A stretch of DNA of 64,000 nt, from positions 86,001 to 150,000 of the forward strand of contig JABCTZ010000026.1 in assembly GCA_018238155.1 (NCBI GenBank). Reading direction: 5' to 3'. The notes under the pieces are model-generated. The model was given only the letters and a program-made list of their open reading frames with translations, was not told the origin of the DNA and ran no database searches. This document shows positions 48,053 through 58,058 of this stretch, piece by piece. Position 1 is the stretch's first letter. Every line of letters starts with the position of its first letter. Origin of the DNA: Candidatus Heimdallarchaeota archaeon (lineage in GTDB: Archaea; Asgardarchaeota; Heimdallarchaeia; JABLTI01). The position numbers were made by a program, and so were the translations under genes.

Positions 48053-48790
48053 TTAAGCTTCTAATGCTCGTATTCGATACTTGTAGTAATGTTCACGCTC
48101 AAAGATTTCTTTCCGCTCTATATGAAAAACCAAAACTAAATTTGCATAGTTTTTCACCAGTGGAATTGCTTCTCTAATATTTACTTGTCCAATAATTGGC
48201 AGATAGTATTCAATTTCATAAACATCAATTGGAAATTCACTCTTGCTTGCTTTTTCGTAGAAAGTATTTAATTCATCTAAGATTAATGATATAAAATCCT
48301 GAATCTCAGATGCTTGAATATCTCCTTCCTTGATTTTCTTTGCTATAATTTCCAAAACATCAGGTATTTTATAATCTTTACCAATATCATACCATTCATC
48401 TAAAGTATAAGATAGTATTTTACCCCATAAATTTTTATCTTCTAGTTTTGCCATTACTTTCTCAGTTGTGATTTCCTCCCAATTATCGAATAAATCATCA
48501 TAGGGAACCTTCGTCTTTAATTTCCCTTTTGTTTTTTTGAATGTAGATACAATACATATTATTTCAAATACAAAATGAAAAATGAAGTAAAACATGCTCA
48601 TATAGAAACCGAAGGTAAATCTAACTTTGGGTATATATTCTGCTTGCATAAAGCTATATGGTTGAACAATAGTATACTTGAAAACACCAAAATAAGCTAA
48701 TCCAATTATTCCTAATATCCCACCGATTATTGAAATGATTGCTCCAATTAATAGACTTATTCTAATGTTATTTATTAATGACTTAATCAT
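48053..48790 (-). CDS. Two-TM membrane protein with a cytoplasmic alpha-helical domain, 3' truncated by a stop
   Basis: The start ATG 48790 is chosen because it follows the solute-binding gene by 7 bp (frame open to 48853). About 245 residues: two TM segments at 10-35 and 58-80, then a helical domain with HEAT-like segments (WGKILSYTLDEWYDIGK; REAIPLVKNYANLVL). It ends at IRALEA where the HEAT pattern is cut by TAA, continued in the same frame downstream. It probably works with the solute-binding protein upstream; that is inference. Confidence 0.5.
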   Translation of the reverse strand: MIKSLINNIRISLLIGAIISIIGGILGIIGLAYFGVFKYTIVQPYSFMQAEYIPKVRFTFGFYMSMFYFIFHFVFEIICIVSTFKKTKGKLKTKVPYDDLFDNWEEITTEKVMAKLEDKNLWGKILSYTLDEWYDIGKDYKIPDVLEIIAKKIKEGDIQASEIQDFISLILDELNTFYEKASKSEFPIDVYEIEYYLPIIGQVNIREAIPLVKNYANLVLVFHIERKEIFEREHYYKYRIRALEA

Positions 48791-48797
48791 TATAAAG

Positions 48798-50666
48798 TTA
48801 ATTTTTTTTGCTTTTCTTAAATTTAGTTGCAATGAATATGCTGGAAATAGCAAGTATTGAAAATGTTATTATCCAAGAAAATCCTGAATTATTTTCTGTT
48901 GTACTTGTAGAATAACCCGCTTTTGTGACATACTCTTTTGCCTTAATAATATTATGACTATATCTTACGATATTAGGATTCTTCCAAATCCCCATGTTAG
49001 GAAATATTGGGTAATCATTAATGAATAAACTACCATTATAAACGATATTATTGATTTCATCTCGATTAATAGCAAAGGATACTGCTTTTCTAATAGCCAA
49101 TCCAATTGAAATTGAAGGATCATTTATGCATGGTAATCTGTTACCAAAAATAGGTCTCATTTCATGTAGATTATAACCCAAGAGACTCAGACTAGTCTCA
49201 ATCTTCCTTTGAACACTATAATTCGGATTTAATTGATATTGATTAATATCATGATAATTTGTGATTAAATTTAATATGTCAATATAGCCATTATTAAATT
49301 GCTCAGTAGCAGTCTCAACATTTTTTATTATTCTTATACTTAATTGACTTAAATCCCAATTAGCTCCGAATCTATTAACAAAATCCATTCCAGATTTATT
49401 TATTGTTTCATTCATTAACCAGCTGCTATTAAAATTAATAAGTTTAATTTCACTATTGGGAATTATATTATTAATCATTAAACTACTTGTTCCAAAACAG
49501 TTATCTGAGAATTTCCCCCAAGAACTATCATTAATGTTAGGAGTAACACCATCAGCTATTTGTGTTTGATTTAAATAATGTTCAGGAAGAATATTTTGAG
49601 TAAGTGTTGATAGGAATTCTGGATACAGATTATTTTCAACAGTGGTTGAGTCGCCATCAATGAAAAAATCAATGATATGTTCATCAATAATTGACATTTC
49701 TTCAATCCATGAGTAATCCTCTGAATTTGTTGCTAGATTTTTCCAGCAATAATAAGTGAAGAAAACATCTTCAGCAGTTAAATATTCATTAGTATAAATC
49801 CCATCTGGATCTTGTTGCCATTTAATTCCTTCGCGTAGATGAAATCTTATATGTGTGTCATTTATGTATTCCCAATTTAATGCTAGATGAGACCAAACAT
49901 TTCGATAGTCATCATAAAATATGAGTGGGTCCATAGTCAATTCATTTACAAAGGCTGAAGTAGAATCATATGAGAATAAAGGGTTAAAATCAGTCCAATT
50001 AGGAGAATTTATTATTAATTCATCAGTTGAATTTTGGTTTGGGTGTAAAGATGTCCATTTCATTTTACCCCAAGATTGCTTAATCCCTTCTGTGATATTA
50101 TAACCTGAAAGTGTTGACCAAATTGCTTCATTGAACCATGTTCCAAATGTGTACAATGCAGGATTTATTTCATCCATTAAATATTGTTGCCAATTCCAAT
50201 AATGTTGAATTCGTTCATTTGAGTTAGGTGGCATTAATATTTTTCCACAATCTAAATACCATTGGTTCATGCCCTTATCATATGTAGAACTATAATCTAA
50301 TGTAGAATCATAGGAAAAAATATTGAGTTCACCATTTTCTCCATAAACATTCGAAAAATCTGGATCATTTCCCGAACCAGCAAGATTAAAATAGCATATA
50401 TCAAAATTTTTAAAAAACAATATTTCATTTATGAAATCTGACCAACTTAAGAATTCTGCCTCTATATTTATACCAATTTTCTGAAGCTGGATCTTAATCA
50501 AATCTGCTATTTCTCTTTGAGAATCAAAATCTCTCATCTTCAATGTAAGTGTAAAAAAAGCATCAGAAGTAGCTGCATCTAAAGTTAAATTTTGATAAGG
50601 TGATAAAAAAAGTATCATGTATAAAATAAAAATGATATAATTTTTACCCTTGAATAACCTTCTCAT
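48798..50666 (-). CDS. Membrane-anchored family 5 solute-binding protein with permuted domain order
   Basis: A 622-residue protein with signal segment IFILYMILFLSPYQNLTL and a C-terminal TM (FSWIITFSILAISSIF). As in the gene at 19016, the N-terminal 190 residues (IADLIKIQLQKIGINIEAEFL; NFDICYFNLAGSGNDP) correspond to the C-terminal part of normal members, and DPLIFYDDYRN, FHLREGIKWQQDP, TAEDVFF and RKAVSFAINRDEIN follow. The protein ends after KAKEYVTKAGYS, the place where the permuted part begins. Peptide or small-molecule binding is likely. It overlaps no ABC components. Confidence 0.7.
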   Translation of the reverse strand: MRRLFKGKNYIIFILYMILFLSPYQNLTLDAATSDAFFTLTLKMRDFDSQREIADLIKIQLQKIGINIEAEFLSWSDFINEILFFKNFDICYFNLAGSGNDPDFSNVYGENGELNIFSYDSTLDYSSTYDKGMNQWYLDCGKILMPPNSNERIQHYWNWQQYLMDEINPALYTFGTWFNEAIWSTLSGYNITEGIKQSWGKMKWTSLHPNQNSTDELIINSPNWTDFNPLFSYDSTSAFVNELTMDPLIFYDDYRNVWSHLALNWEYINDTHIRFHLREGIKWQQDPDGIYTNEYLTAEDVFFTYYCWKNLATNSEDYSWIEEMSIIDEHIIDFFIDGDSTTVENNLYPEFLSTLTQNILPEHYLNQTQIADGVTPNINDSSWGKFSDNCFGTSSLMINNIIPNSEIKLINFNSSWLMNETINKSGMDFVNRFGANWDLSQLSIRIIKNVETATEQFNNGYIDILNLITNYHDINQYQLNPNYSVQRKIETSLSLLGYNLHEMRPIFGNRLPCINDPSISIGLAIRKAVSFAINRDEINNIVYNGSLFINDYPIFPNMGIWKNPNIVRYSHNIIKAKEYVTKAGYSTSTTENNSGFSWIITFSILAISSIFIATKFKKSKKN

Positions 50667-50876
50667 TTTCTCACCCAGATGATATATTCATCTTTAGATA
50701 TTTAAATTTATACCTTTTTAAAAATCTTATTCAGAGGATACAAGTAAAATAATAACGATTAAACATTATCTGAAAAAGTTAAATGTAAGTCATTGGATTA
50801 GTAAAAACAATGATAATTGTAGATTTTTACGGAAAATACTACAAGCAATGTAATTCGATTAATAATAAATTATCAT

Positions 50877-51302
50877 ATGGATGTTAAATTGATGAGTATG
50901 TTGAAAAAAACACAATTAATGAAGAAAACAATCATATTTGTATTTTTAATAGGGTTATTAGTTGGCTTTATCACAATAATGCATGTTAAAGCGAGTGCTC
51001 CACGAGAATATCATGGGTATGTATTTGATCGAAATACACATAATGCATTACAAAATGTTCATGTGACATTATGGGTGACAGTTTTTCCTGATCCAACTCA
51101 TGGATCAATCAAAGATTCTGATTATACAAATAGTATAGGATATTATTATGTTGATTGGGAACCTTGGTTGGGAGGCAATAATTACTATTCAGTCTTTATT
51201 CATTATGAAAAAAGTGGATATATGTCTAGATGGATCGAACTTGAATACCCTGAGCATCTTGGAGGATTATTACCTGCAATGTATTTAAGAGCCTATTATT
51301 AA
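50877..51302 (+). CDS. Secreted carboxypeptidase-regulatory-like domain protein
   Basis: A 141-residue protein with a signal segment (TIIFVFLIGLLVGFITIM) and one small beta-sandwich: HGYVFDRNTHNALQNVHVTLW followed by SIGYYYVDW and SGYMSRWIELEYP, the CarboxypepD_reg-like pattern (a transthyretin-like fold). It is probably exported and anchored or shed. The ATG 50877 start is one of several Met within ten codons. Confidence 0.6.
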   Translation: MDVKLMSMLKKTQLMKKTIIFVFLIGLLVGFITIMHVKASAPREYHGYVFDRNTHNALQNVHVTLWVTVFPDPTHGSIKDSDYTNSIGYYYVDWEPWLGGNNYYSVFIHYEKSGYMSRWIELEYPEHLGGLLPAMYLRAYY

Positions 51303-51459
51303 ATCAAATAGGCATATTTCTTTTTTTCTTTCAAACATTAATTTCATTTGAAAAACCAATAATATATATTGATCTAAGGATACTGAACTTTAGCTTTAAA
51401 TTGTTAGTAGATAATATAGAAATGTTATAAAGTAACTATAGTTATAATAAATACTCGTG

Positions 51460-54306
51460 ATGGTGTTGGGATTTGGGTATTATTGTAAAATTGCAATATT
51501 AAACATCTGGAACGGGAGAAGAAACGCTATAATATATGTCGTTGGAGTAACAATTGCAATAGCGTCTATTACATCAGTAAATATGTGGGCAACAGCATCT
51601 GAATCATTTGTTGTTCATGAGTTTATTGAAGAGCTGGATTACGAATTAAAGGTAAGAGCATTTGACACTGAAAAACTATCTCTAGTACAAAATTGGCTAA
51701 ATAATGAGTCATTAATAAGTGCAACTGATAAACTCTATTACAATTTAGCATTCTTTAACGCTGAAGATAAAAATCCTTTATATAATTTTTTTCCATTTAC
51801 TAATCAAGAGGATATGAAAGATCGAGTATCAATGTCCTCCCTTCTATTATTCCCAAAAAATTCTATTTCAAGGATTGCTAATCAGTTCACAATAAAAGGA
51901 GAATTTGCTTTAGAAGTTAATGAGGTATTAATTAGTGAACATCATGCTAATATACTTGAAATTGTATATGGTCAACCAATTTATCCTGGAATGACTTTAA
52001 ATCTAAGTGTTTGTAGACAAAGTACTTGGGGGGGAATCTATCTCTATCAATACTCACCAAGACATTTCTATAACATTACTATTAAGGGAATCTATAAGAT
52101 AAAACCCACTACATCAATGTTACAAAAATCATTCTCAATGAACTTTCTTAAGGATTCCATTATTTTCTTAAAAGAAAACCTAATCCAAGCAGATATTGAA
52201 TTAATGGAAGATAATGGTCTTATACCATTTGTTGTAGCAAAAATTAATTCAGATTTTTTGATGGATGATGGTGTTGATGAAATCATACCAAAATTAGATA
52301 ACATTCAGTCAAGATTAGTAACTTCGTTTACAAATATATTTCCCACAATATTAGAGGTACCATTTAACAGTCTTTCACAAGAATATGCACGCTCAAAAAT
52401 GGTTTTTGTTATAATGCTACCTGTTATTGTTTTAGGATTGATGCAAGCAGCACTTACTTCAACCAAAGTACTGGAACGTAGAAAGAAACAAATATCAATT
52501 TTTATTGTTCGAGGTGGGCAAAAAAGGCAAATATTCACATTCTTTATGTTAGAATTCATAATTTTAACTATCATAGCAATTGCATTCTCAATTATGTGTT
52601 CTTATCTCTTAGCTCCAATATTTCCATCATTTACTCAATCAAGTTTTTCTAGTAGTAAATATTTATTTTACTTAACACGATTACAAATCCCAATTATTCC
52701 ATTAATTTTATCCTCAGTAGCAATAATTGCTCTTTCATCAATCTTCATTCTAAATAATGTAAATAGACTATATTCCGAAAATAAGCTTTCAGAAGGATCA
52801 ATTGAATACAGAAAAAAATTTGAGAAAAATGTTCCTTTAATACTCTTAGGAATTATTGCTGTAGCAGTAATAACTATTCTTATTGTATTAATTATACCAT
52901 TTAAACAAGAAATTTCTGATATATACTACTTTTCAATACAACAAACAAAAGTAGCAGCTTTTATCTTAGCATTACTATTAACTCTACAAATGATAATTAT
53001 CATTTTAGCTTCAGTTAGCTCATTCAAAATACTCGGATTACTGAGTAAGTTATATGCTAGAATTTTTAAACGTAATTCATTTTTTTTAACACATAATTTC
53101 AGAAGAACAAAACATAAATCAAATGCTTTATTTTTTATTATAATAATGCTGAGTAGCTCAACATTTTTTTCTATAATAATATTAACAACTTTACAAAACA
53201 ATGAAAAAGCTTCTGACTTTTACAATAATGGTTCAGATATACGCGTTGAGACTATTAAAACGAGCGCTGATTTCAATGAAAATATCACCAATATCGATGG
53301 CGTAGAAGAAACCATACCTATTTATCAGATAACTGGGCAATATGGCTATGATTATTTAACTATTTATGGTATTAATCCAGAAAAGTATTCAAGAATTGGT
53401 CGATGGGATGAGAGTAGCTTTAGGAATGATTTAGCACCTATAGGAAAAAGTAATTATACAGTTACTCAATGGCTTTTAGAATTAGAAAATCAAAAATATG
53501 GAGTGTTTATTAGTGATGGTTTGGCAAAGAAATATGGGTTGTCAATTGGTGAAATCATAAATATATATCAAATACGAACAGAGACATCAATTGGTGATGA
53601 TACATTTATTATTCTTGGAATAATTCATTCTGCTCCTGGATTAGGATTAGCATCTGGAAAAAACATTGTAATGAGTCAATTAAGTGAAGAATATATTATT
53701 ATTAGTGATTGGAAAATGCAACAAGATTATGAAGTTACTACTGTAAGATTATTTTTTGCTAAGACAATGGGAAATTGCTCCCTAAATCAAATAGAAGAAG
53801 AAATTGCTTTACTAGATCCAGTTGTTGAAATAAATCATCCTTCATCTGAAGTAGCAGTAACAGAATTCATAAATAAATTTATCCCGAAATTATCGTTTTT
53901 TATCTTGGCACAATTGACTTTTCTTTGTATCCTCGGAACATTAACCATTATTACAAATACTAATTTTATACTATATCAAAGAAAACAAAACTTTGTTATT
54001 ATGCTTACTTTAGGAAAAACGTTTGGTAGTTTAATAAAACTTATTATTTTAGAATTAGTTATTCTTATTATATGTGGACTTATTATTGGTTTATTAATAG
54101 GTTTGCCATTTGCTTATTTAACAATTCTTTTAGCACAACCTTTCCTAGCAAATTATATAATTATCCCATTCAAAATGGCTTTCAATCCTTTATGGATGAC
54201 AATATCAACAATAATAATAATAGGTGTTGTTCTTGTATCAACAATCCCTTTCTTATCAAGATTCAGAAAACAAAAATTAGTAGAGTTCAACATGAGCAAT
54301 CAATGA
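51460..54306 (+). CDS. Large FtsX-like ABC permease
   Basis: A 948-residue protein with two FtsX units: TM1 (IIYVVGVTIAIASITSV), a long extracytoplasmic domain, and three TM segments around 300-420 (VFVIMLPVIVLGLMQAAL; ERRKKQISIFIVRGGQKRQI is the conserved cytoplasmic loop); then a similar second half with LGKTFGSLIKLIILELVIL at the end. MacB/LolE-like permeases with this layout export lipids, peptides or work as mechanotransmission devices. No ATPase gene is adjacent. It is the first gene of its orientation after a run of minus-strand genes. Confidence 0.8.
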   Translation: MVLGFGYYCKIAILNIWNGRRNAIIYVVGVTIAIASITSVNMWATASESFVVHEFIEELDYELKVRAFDTEKLSLVQNWLNNESLISATDKLYYNLAFFNAEDKNPLYNFFPFTNQEDMKDRVSMSSLLLFPKNSISRIANQFTIKGEFALEVNEVLISEHHANILEIVYGQPIYPGMTLNLSVCRQSTWGGIYLYQYSPRHFYNITIKGIYKIKPTTSMLQKSFSMNFLKDSIIFLKENLIQADIELMEDNGLIPFVVAKINSDFLMDDGVDEIIPKLDNIQSRLVTSFTNIFPTILEVPFNSLSQEYARSKMVFVIMLPVIVLGLMQAALTSTKVLERRKKQISIFIVRGGQKRQIFTFFMLEFIILTIIAIAFSIMCSYLLAPIFPSFTQSSFSSSKYLFYLTRLQIPIIPLILSSVAIIALSSIFILNNVNRLYSENKLSEGSIEYRKKFEKNVPLILLGIIAVAVITILIVLIIPFKQEISDIYYFSIQQTKVAAFILALLLTLQMIIIILASVSSFKILGLLSKLYARIFKRNSFFLTHNFRRTKHKSNALFFIIIMLSSSTFFSIIILTTLQNNEKASDFYNNGSDIRVETIKTSADFNENITNIDGVEETIPIYQITGQYGYDYLTIYGINPEKYSRIGRWDESSFRNDLAPIGKSNYTVTQWLLELENQKYGVFISDGLAKKYGLSIGEIINIYQIRTETSIGDDTFIILGIIHSAPGLGLASGKNIVMSQLSEEYIIISDWKMQQDYEVTTVRLFFAKTMGNCSLNQIEEEIALLDPVVEINHPSSEVAVTEFINKFIPKLSFFILAQLTFLCILGTLTIITNTNFILYQRKQNFVIMLTLGKTFGSLIKLIILELVILIICGLIIGLLIGLPFAYLTILLAQPFLANYIIIPFKMAFNPLWMTISTIIIIGVVLVSTIPFLSRFRKQKLVEFNMSNQ

Positions 54307-54353
54307 GCACTACTGCTATTTATTGATGATAATGCCTATTGTAAAAAAATCAA

Positions 54354-54500
54354 GTGACTAATGTCAATAGAAAAGCAATTTCAGGTAAAATTTGGCTTTC
54401 TGACATTCGAGAGTTGTATAATCTTCTTGTTGATGATATTCTTGTTTTCCTTCAGGAAATCATCTTGAATCATCTGAGCAGAGAATCAAATATAGACTAA
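54354..54500 (+). CDS. Possible 48-residue protein or fragment
   Basis: GTG 54354 opens a frame with a helical IWLSDIRELYNLLVDDIL segment. It has no family and lies in a 1.25-kb stretch with no intact gene (54307-55553). The remaining sequence of that stretch holds the top6A fragment and nothing else I can name. Confidence 0.2.
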   Translation: MTNVNRKAISGKIWLSDIRELYNLLVDDILVFLQEIILNHLSRESNID

Positions 54501-54829
54501 TCCTTCTGGATTAGAACCTAGTTAGAAATAAGTTTTCCACATTGATTTGAGAGTTTTTAACTGGACGAGAGCAGAGAGGAACCCTCGTCTCAAGAAAATG
54601 GAGTTCTAATTGGGAGAGAGGTTTATGGAATTTAAAGAATATTCAATTCTTCAATAGAGCATATAGAATTTAGGTATATAAAGCTCTAAATGAATACTTT
54701 CTTGTATCTCCCTAAGCGAACAAATTTAATGAAATAGATACACTTCTAAAGTATAATCCGAAGTCAACTTTACAATGATGTGGAACAGTTAATCTCATCA
54801 TCAATCGCAATCATTCTTACGCTAACGGA

Positions 54830-55176
54830 GAGTACATATTTACAACGTTATTGCTGCTGGTAGTGCAAGTGCAGCTCATCTTTCCGGTTTAACCACTCCA
54901 GATGCAATTCTGATGGGGTTAACAGCTACAGATATAACCAGATATGAGCTTCCAACAGATCAATTTTCAAAAGGAGACACAACACGCACTGTCCAATTAC
55001 TTTGCGACCCCCGTTATCAGAAACCCTATCTCCAAGAAGAACTGAAGAATTTCCTAAAGCTCAAACAAAAAGCAGAGCAGCAATCACTCACTTCTAAGAG
55101 TCTTACTTTTCTTGCTGAATAATTACCAGTCAAATTCAAGAAAATTGAGAAATTACAGAAAGCAGGGAAAATATGA
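54830..55176 (+). pseudogene. Partial duplicate of top6A (C-terminal 117 codons)
   Basis: It matches 47382-47731 over its full length, with long identical stretches, from IYNVIAAGSASAAHLSGL to a C-terminal GKI. It lacks the catalytic domain, and a TAA at 55120 (TATTTG of the parent is TAATTA here, after a 3-base deletion) ends the frame early; the following codons still resemble LPAKFKEIEKM. It lies 7.4 kb downstream of the parent in the same orientation. Confidence 0.85.
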
Positions 55177-55553
55177 TTTTTCGCTCTATTTATCCTTTTC
55201 TTTATTAATTTTGATAATTATTATGCACAGATTCTAGTTACTAATTCTTTTCACGAAAGAGCGTATGATTACTTCTTTTTTTTAACCAATTTTTATGGTG
55301 TTGATAAGAAGAATATTGCACCAATGTTTAATTTACATTCTTCCTAGATATCTCCATTATAATGACAAGGCCTATGATTAATTTATCACATCAAATTAAT
55401 TTTTTCGTAAATTAAAGAAAAAGTTATTCTTTCTATATTTATCAAAAATATTTATAGTGGCATTGAACCACTAATATATTATCCTTGAACCTTTCTTTGA
55501 GTTCTAGGTTTGGCAACACATCCTTTACGGAAATGGGTTGGTGACTCATCACA

Positions 55554-56651
55554 ATGCAGAGATCAACAAAAGTTACAGAACAGACACTTACTGGGACAAA
55601 TATTGTCAATTGGATTCGATTATTACGAGAAAACAAGTTTAAAATTAGTTGGCGTTATCTTCCCCGAGCTCTTTTCATTAGTTTAGTTACTACCTTAACA
55701 GCACCTATTGCTCTCTACGAAAAGCTTCGTTACCGAAAAAAGATTAAACAAACAAAAATTACCAAACCTCCTGTTTTTATCATTGGTCATTGGCGTAGTG
55801 GCACTACCTTCTTACATACGTTAATGATTAAAGATCAACAATTTGCTTATGTTTCAAATTTAATTGCATTCATGCCTTCAATATTCATCAGTGGAGGACG
55901 CTTTTTCAAGCATGCTCTCAAGCGTTTTATGCCTTCAAAACGAAGAATGGATAATATGAAGCTTGGTATTTACGAACCTCAAGAAGAAGAATATGCTTTA
56001 GCAAATCTCTCGAGTATGTCTCTCTATCATGGCATGGTTTTTCCTCAAAATTTGCGTGAATATTCCAAATACTGTTCTTTTGATGGTCTTTCTGAAAAGA
56101 AAGTTACCAAATGGAAGAAGATCTTTCAACGGTTCCTTCAAAAAATCACCTATTATTCAAATGGCAAACAGCTCATTTTAAAGAATCCCTCGAACACTTT
56201 TCGAATTAAGCTTCTCCTTGCAATGTATCCTAATGCAAAATTCATACACATTTTTCGCAATCCTTTCGATGTTTTTCTCTCAACTCTGAAAATGTATGAA
56301 GAATTATTTCCTTATTTCTTCTTACAAGAACCTTATACAGATAATGAAGGTCAAGAATTTATTATTGATCTATATGAAGAAATGTTTATCAAATATTTTG
56401 CTGAAAAAGATTTGATACCTGCAGGTAATCTCATTGAAGTCAAATACGAAGATTTTGTTCAAAACCCTCTTCATGGTTTACAAGCTATTTACCAAAATTT
56501 AGGTTTAGAACATTTTGACGAATCCTGTGCCTGTTTCAATGACCATTTAGAATCCATTAAAGGGTATAAGATAAATAAGCACAAACTTGATGAAACGATT
56601 ATTGAAAAGATTTCTAACAGATGGCAACTTACTGTTCAAAAATGGGGTTAA
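55554..56651 (+). CDS. Sulfotransferase family protein
   Basis: A 365-residue PAPS-dependent sulfotransferase. The 5'-phosphosulfate loop GHWRSGTTFLH is at residues 78-88 and the 3'-phosphate site is FIHIFRNPFDVFLSTLKM. An N-terminal hydrophobic helix (FISLVTTLTAPIAL) may associate with the membrane. The stop is TAA 56649-56651, yet the same frame continues as a basic tail to TGA 56753 (next entry). It would transfer sulfate to a lipid, sugar or other acceptor, not identified. Confidence 0.8.
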   Translation: MQRSTKVTEQTLTGTNIVNWIRLLRENKFKISWRYLPRALFISLVTTLTAPIALYEKLRYRKKIKQTKITKPPVFIIGHWRSGTTFLHTLMIKDQQFAYVSNLIAFMPSIFISGGRFFKHALKRFMPSKRRMDNMKLGIYEPQEEEYALANLSSMSLYHGMVFPQNLREYSKYCSFDGLSEKKVTKWKKIFQRFLQKITYYSNGKQLILKNPSNTFRIKLLLAMYPNAKFIHIFRNPFDVFLSTLKMYEELFPYFFLQEPYTDNEGQEFIIDLYEEMFIKYFAEKDLIPAGNLIEVKYEDFVQNPLHGLQAIYQNLGLEHFDESCACFNDHLESIKGYKINKHKLDETIIEKISNRWQLTVQKWG

Positions 56652-56753
56652 GGTCGTGTTCAGCGTGTTGCAAAACGTGTTGAACGTAAAGGTACCCGAC
56701 TTGAAAAACGCTCTACAAGAAAAGAGAAGCGCTCAGAACAAGATAGTTCTTGA
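56652..56753 (+). other. In-frame basic tail after the sulfotransferase stop
   Basis: Thirty-three codons in frame read GRVQRVAKRVERKGTRLEKR and further Lys/Arg/Glu-rich residues, then stop TGA. Such ordered charge suggests real coding sequence past TAA 56649. A single base change at the stop, e.g. TAA from TTA, could account for it; readthrough is possible but unproven. Confidence 0.4.
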
Positions 56754-56797
56754 GCTTACCTTTTTTCTCAACAATAGTTTGTTCTTTAAATGAACAA

Positions 56798-58006
56798 TTA
56801 CCAATCATCAGGAGTTGTTAGTCCTGAGCCTGTTATGAATAGAACTGTTTTATTATTTTTATCAATAAATCCAGATTCAGTCAATTTAATTGCTGCCGCT
56901 ATAGTTGCTGCTGCTTCTGGAGCAACCATAATTCCTTCTTTTTTGGCGAAATCAAACATTGCGTCCTTAATTTCTTCATCATCTACAGCTATCGCAGTGC
57001 CATTTGATTCTCGGAGAGCACTTAAAATGAGATAATCACCTATTGCTCCTGGCACTCGTATACCTGCAGCAAATGTTTGTGCATTCTCCCATGGTTTTGC
57101 AAATTTATCACCTTGATGAAATGCTCTTACCATTGGTTGACATCCACTGGGTTGCACACAGACCATTTTTGGTCGTTTGCTATCAATTAGATCCATTTGT
57201 TCCATTTCATCAAATGCTTTCCACATACCAACTATTCCGGTGCCACCACCTGTTGGGTAAATTATCACATCAGGTAATTCCCAATTAAACTGTTCTGCCA
57301 GCTCTAAACCCATTGTTTTTTTACCTTCAACACGATAAGGTTCTTTCAGTGTTGACATCGAAAACCAGCCATGTTTCTCCCCAGCAGCTTTTGCTTTTAC
57401 TCCTGCATCGCTAATCAGACCATCAACTAATGTCAATTCTGCACCCATTGCTTCTATTTCTTTCTTGATAAATTCTGGAGTATCTATTGGAACAAAGATA
57501 TGTGCATTTGCTCCTCCATGAGCGGTGTAAGCCGCTAATGCTGCTCCGGCATTTCCTGCACTTGGTAAAACAAATTCCTTTTCTCCCAATTCCAATGCTT
57601 TAGCTACTGCAGCACATAAACCTCTACTCTTGAATGTTCCAGTAGGATTCTGTCCTTCATCTTTGATGTAAAGATTGTTTAGCCCAATTTTCTTTCCAAA
57701 GTTGCCTGTTTTAATAATTGGCGCCCAACCCTCTCCTAAAGTAATTCGATATCTGGGATCTATTACGGGCATTATTTCATTCCATCGCCAAATATTGTAT
57801 ACTTTTCTCATTTGAATTGATTGTTTTGTAATTGTTTCTTTTGCTTTTTCTAAATCATAGCGTGCATAGAGCACTTTGCCACAAGCATCACAAAGAGTGT
57901 TTATTTCTTTATGGGAGAATTCTTTCCCACAATTTGTACATTCTAACTTTATTATTGTTGAACCAGAATAAGTGCTAATTAATATCACCAATCTAAGTGA
58001 AACCAA
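56798..58006 (-). CDS. thrC: Threonine synthase
   Basis: A 402-residue PLP enzyme. An N-terminal zinc ribbon (CTNCGKEF and CDACGKVL, Cys23/26/39/42) is followed by a PLP-lysine motif GTFKSRG (Lys126), a phosphate loop GNAGAALAAY and PTGGGTGIVGMW. It converts O-phosphohomoserine to threonine. The start is uncertain: TTG 58006, TTG 57991 and GTG 57988 are candidates; the conserved part begins at LECTNCG. The next 990 bp upstream hold pseudogenes only. Confidence 0.85.
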   Translation of the reverse strand: MVSLRLVILISTYSGSTIIKLECTNCGKEFSHKEINTLCDACGKVLYARYDLEKAKETITKQSIQMRKVYNIWRWNEIMPVIDPRYRITLGEGWAPIIKTGNFGKKIGLNNLYIKDEGQNPTGTFKSRGLCAAVAKALELGEKEFVLPSAGNAGAALAAYTAHGGANAHIFVPIDTPEFIKKEIEAMGAELTLVDGLISDAGVKAKAAGEKHGWFSMSTLKEPYRVEGKKTMGLELAEQFNWELPDVIIYPTGGGTGIVGMWKAFDEMEQMDLIDSKRPKMVCVQPSGCQPMVRAFHQGDKFAKPWENAQTFAAGIRVPGAIGDYLILSALRESNGTAIAVDDEEIKDAMFDFAKKEGIMVAPEAAATIAAAIKLTESGFIDKNNKTVLFITGSGLTTPDDW

Positions 58007-58058
58007 TTAGGAAATATTTAATGTTTTACTAAATTTCTGAAATAAATATCTATGATAA

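Noticed and set aside
50877..51302. Considered as a third caspase-family member because of its signal peptide
   Set aside because: No GHG or CYS motif; it fits a secreted beta-sandwich domain.
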